Source: CAZMNY01 sp964567745 (GTDB lineage Bacteria > Planctomycetota > Planctomycetia > Pirellulales > Pirellulaceae). Taken from it: 64,000 nucleotides of DNA. A model generated the notes under the pieces. That model was given only the letters and a program-made list of their open reading frames with translations, searched no databases and was not told the origin of the DNA. Within the stretch, counting starts at the first letter, position 1, and every line of letters starts with the position of its first letter. Below are positions 61,282 through 64,000 of this stretch, one piece after another. The stretch lies in the NCBI GenBank assembly GCA_964567745.1, contig CAZMNY010000004.1, positions 186,001 to 250,000 of the forward strand. Reading direction: 5' to 3'. Both the position numbers and the translations under genes were made by a program.

Positions 61282-61803
61282 TTATCCAGCCAGTCGCGAA
61301 ATGCGATTGGCGTGACCATTCCCGACAAGCTCGGCGTGGCGATAGTTGTATTCCATCAGATAGGCGTCTTCGACCGTATCGTCGTAGAAATCGCGAAGGA
61401 CCGAGACCGCTCTGAATCCGGCTTCCCGAAAGAACAACTGAGCCGCCAGGTTGGTTTCTCGCACTTCCAGCATGATTCGGCTTCGCCGCTGATGAGACAA
61501 CTTGCTTATCAGCTTGCCGATCATCTGTTGTCCAACGCCGCGACGGCGGAAATCAGATTGGACTGCGAAATTGAGGACGTGGAGGCGATTCTTATGTAAT
61601 TCGTAGATCATGAAGCCGACGACCCGTTCGTCGTATTCCGCGACCATGCCGATACAATTGCGTTGCCGAAGACAGCGAATGAAGTCCTCTTCCGACCAAG
61701 GGAATTCGAATCCCGAGTTCTCGATCGAGAGTACTTCCGGCATGTCCCTGCGAATCATCCAACGAATATGGACGCAGACGTCATCTTGACTGTGGACCGT
61801 CAT
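61282..61803 (-). CDS. rimI: Ribosomal-protein-alanine N-acetyltransferase-like GNAT
   Basis: 173 residues from the ATG with AAGGAG six bases upstream; an in-frame ATG seven codons earlier is less likely. GNAT fold with the acetyl-CoA loop DFRRRGVGQQMIGKL (about 86-100), LEVRETNLAAQLFFREAGF (about 112-130) and FPWSEEDFIRCL near 36, all RimI-like. Acetylates the N-terminus of S18 in E. coli; in other bacteria the target range may differ. Confidence 0.88.
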   Translation of the reverse strand: MTVHSQDDVCVHIRWMIRRDMPEVLSIENSGFEFPWSEEDFIRCLRQRNCIGMVAEYDERVVGFMIYELHKNRLHVLNFAVQSDFRRRGVGQQMIGKLISKLSHQRRSRIMLEVRETNLAAQLFFREAGFRAVSVLRDFYDDTVEDAYLMEYNYRHAELVGNGHANRISRLAG

Positions 61804-62069
61804 GGTTGGCTCCTTCCTCTGCAACTCACCCAGCGATCCATCACGATGGGCAAAGTAGCCATGCCAATCCGCTAACCCAGCGGGCTGATAACACTATCAA
61901 AAGCGACTTGGCTTGCCAATCGCAATCTACCTCTCTGGCGCGTTCATTTTTTGACGGCTCACGCGCTCGCCAACAATCGATGTAAATCCCGTCATTTAAC
62001 GATGTTTGGGGTTGACCGAGATTGGCCATGTCGACTCGCAATCCGGTGTGGATATGCGCCGCTAGCGAG

Positions 62070-64000
62070 CTACCGGCGGGTCGCTTGCCAGCTGCTATCG
62101 AGCGACGAAGCGAGCATCAGGAGGGCGAGTCCCAAGCCGATCCAGGGCAGGGGGCCGCAGGCCCACCAGATGAGTCCAATCGCGGCAAGCACCGTTTGAG
62201 GCCAAGCCGCGAACCATTCGCGCGGCGCTCGCAAGGCCGGCGCGCCCAAGATCGGAATGGCGGCGATGAGGAGAAACCCAGCCAGTAACCAATGGGGCGC
62301 AGGCGAGGGCGATTCCGGCGTCCCCGCGAAGACTGGTATCGCGGCCCGCTGCGTGTCAGCGTAGCCAGCATGAAAGTGCTGAGTGCTCGCGGCCGATTCG
62401 AGCTCCCATGCCGAGCTAATTTCGTCGGTCGAGTCAATTGCGCGAATTGTCGTCGCGGAGAATCGCTTGGCCGAGGCTTCCTTGATTGCCTCGCTGGCTT
62501 CGACGGCCTGGCGGATTTCGTCGCCCCGCGCCGACCTCAATTCTCCCGACGCCACATCCGTTCGCTGCGCCGCTTTTCTCAAGCGCTCTTGCAATTGGGC
62601 GACACGGCTCGCCCAAGTTGAAAACCACACGCCCAAATCATCTTGAGTCGCTCCGGTATCGCGAGCCGACACCGTTTGCATCATGTTGACAGCGAGGCGC
62701 AGGCGAGCGAGGTCATGAGTCGTTTCGTCATGGATCGCGTCCGAGTCGACGGCAGTCAGTTTGAGGCTGCGTTGATCGGCCGCGTCGATCGTCCAAAGCG
62801 TGCGTTCGCAGGGAAGTAGGTTGTTTCGGTCGTCCGACAGGAAAGGCGCTTGCTGGAAACCTTCGGCAGCGTTTCGCACGACGAAGACGACACTGATTCG
62901 CTGAGGTAGTTGTTCGGGTCCCAAACGAATCGCGATTCCGCGCCGAGTCGAGTCGACCATATGATGTTCGATGCCATCGACCGCAACTCGCAACAGCTCG
63001 ACATTGACCGGTGCCGACAGCATGCAAAATTGCGAACCGGTCGCGTCGACATCAAATTGAGCCACCCCGTAAGCTTCATCTTTGTTTCGCCAGCGAAGTC
63101 GGTAGTCGGCCGATTGAATCTTGAGGTCGCCTGCAAGCTGCCTGACGATCTGCACGGTCGCTCGGGAATTGCCGACAGCCAGGATCGACTGGTATTCACC
63201 CTCTTCGGGCAGAGTCGGCTTGAGACCGGCAGGCGGCTCTTTTTCTCGACCTGAGATTTCCCAAACATACCGCTGATTTTCCAGTCGCATTGGAAGCACA
63301 AAATATCTTTCGGCGCTGCGCAAGTCGAGTGGAGTGATTTCGGGGGCATGCCGCAGTCGATCTTCGCCCGCCGTGGAAAGCGCGCCACGAATGGTCAGGT
63401 GGGCTGAATTGTCGATTGGCGAAGGCGGATAAACGAGTAGGTGTTTTCGATTCGCGTTAGGGAGCGGCGCCATGCGAAACGGCCAGGCTGGGTCCAACTT
63501 TAGGTCGGTCCACTCCGCCGGGACTTCGAATCGGAGAACGTCCATCGGCGAGCCCTTCCCGACTCGCACGCGAAAACTCGATGTTGCGATCCATTGGCCT
63601 TGTTCGCGGGTCAACGACGTCACGCCAACGCCTTGCGCCGCGGCGCGTCGTCGCGAGGAAGATTGAATCGCGACTTTTCGCGGTCGTTCATTTCGCAGCA
63701 GCACAGCTTCCAGGCGACCGTGCCGCGCGGAGAACCCACCGCCCATCGGCATCGTCTTGTCGAACCCCGAGAATTCGATCCAACGTAACGGGCCAACGTC
63801 GGGACGTCGGTAAACTCGAACGGAATCGATTGTGAGTTGGCCATCCAAAATTCCGAACGTCGGCAACTCGAAACGGTTTCCCTGTCGATCAATTTCGCCA
63901 ACGAGCCGAAGTTGGTGTTCGCTCGCGATGGGCTTTTCGCTGAACAACGCCAATTGGCCGTCTTGATCGAGTCGAGCTTGAATGGGCCGTTCGCGATCGT
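62070..64000 (-). CDS. Large membrane-anchored planctomycete protein (5' end outside window)
   Basis: At least 640 codons open to the window edge without a start, ending at a stop at 62070. The visible part is beta-rich (LRLVGEIDRQGNRFELPTFG, DNSAHLTIRGALST) with a helical region (about 440-540 of the visible part, REALQAV-like) and two or three transmembrane helices at the C-terminus (HWLLAGFLLIAAIPILGAPA, then WPQTVLAAIGLIWWACGPLP). No known enzyme motif was recognised. It is a periplasmic domain held by C-terminal helices. Confidence 0.8.
   Translation of the reverse strand, partial: DRERPIQARLDQDGQLALFSEKPIASEHQLRLVGEIDRQGNRFELPTFGILDGQLTIDSVRVYRRPDVGPLRWIEFSGFDKTMPMGGGFSARHGRLEAVLLRNERPRKVAIQSSSRRRAAAQGVGVTSLTREQGQWIATSSFRVRVGKGSPMDVLRFEVPAEWTDLKLDPAWPFRMAPLPNANRKHLLVYPPSPIDNSAHLTIRGALSTAGEDRLRHAPEITPLDLRSAERYFVLPMRLENQRYVWEISGREKEPPAGLKPTLPEEGEYQSILAVGNSRATVQIVRQLAGDLKIQSADYRLRWRNKDEAYGVAQFDVDATGSQFCMLSAPVNVELLRVAVDGIEHHMVDSTRRGIAIRLGPEQLPQRISVVFVVRNAAEGFQQAPFLSDDRNNLLPCERTLWTIDAADQRSLKLTAVDSDAIHDETTHDLARLRLAVNMMQTVSARDTGATQDDLGVWFSTWASRVAQLQERLRKAAQRTDVASGELRSARGDEIRQAVEASEAIKEASAKRFSATTIRAIDSTDEISSAWELESAASTQHFHAGYADTQRAAIPVFAGTPESPSPAPHWLLAGFLLIAAIPILGAPALRAPREWFAAWPQTVLAAIGLIWWACGPLPWIGLGLALLMLASSLDSSWQATRR

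Overview
The window is chromosomal DNA of a planctomycete, most likely a Pirellulales-type member of the Planctomycetota. The evidence is the gene content: a PVC-type CxxCH heme-binding giant protein, a DUF1559 prepilin-like protein, a DUF1501 TAT-exported protein, a Ser/Thr kinase, a large Ala-rich secretin, and many secreted or lipid-anchored proteins of unknown function. TGA is used as an ordinary stop by many genes, so the code is standard apart from one special site described below.

Layout. 1-4.5 kb: end of an unidentified gene, then a translationally coupled MoxR / DUF58 / transglutaminase trio, followed by tRNA-Leu(CAA) with its own promoter and terminator. 4.9-13.9 kb: DUF1559 prepilin, a His-rich secreted protein, an ABC transporter pair downstream of a TPR/transglutaminase protein, a Spy-like secreted protein and a voltage-gated-type K+ channel. 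14-20.6 kb: a zinc-ribbon Ser/Thr kinase, a small lipoprotein with a heavy-metal-associated (HMA) domain that appears to be a selenoprotein, and a secretin. 20.7-29 kb: DUF423 protein, esterase, PVC heme protein, nucleotidyltransferase-HD protein and M28-PDZ peptidase. 29.4-37.5 kb: a sugar-acid-type catabolic island with two DapA-fold lyases, two enolase-superfamily enzymes, a TAT-exported protein, a DUF1559 relic and DUF1501. 37.6-45.4 kb: adenosine kinase-like protein, cold-shock protein, uracil-DNA glycosylase and an arginine operon argB-argD-argF-rph with a recognisable promoter. 45.7-53.4 kb: a housekeeping run (GlmU-like uridylyltransferase, prs, rplY, pth, rpsF, ssb, rplI, dnaB) in which rpsR is missing from its usual place. 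53.7-64 kb: PafA-like phosphatase, XerC, lipoproteins, PIG-L/BshB-like deacetylase, PlsC, YfcE-like phosphoesterase, RimI and the C-terminal part of a large membrane protein cut by the window edge.

The most exciting observation is at 15880-16248. An in-frame TGA (16063-16065) replaces the first cysteine of an HMA-domain MTCxxC motif. It is followed at once by a 7-bp hairpin (6 bp if the apical loop is taken as GGUCC) whose GGUC loop and spacing closely match a bacterial SECIS, then by 60 more codons of good HMA-like sequence, a TAG stop and a strong terminator. This predicts a selenocysteine-containing metal-binding lipoprotein. Next in interest is a family of three near-identical 109-bp elements with 20-bp terminal inverted repeats (MITE-like) at 6426, 42945 and 51539; one lies inside the arginine operon. 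A second dispersed family follows gene ends in the sense direction (31667, 39223, 58111).
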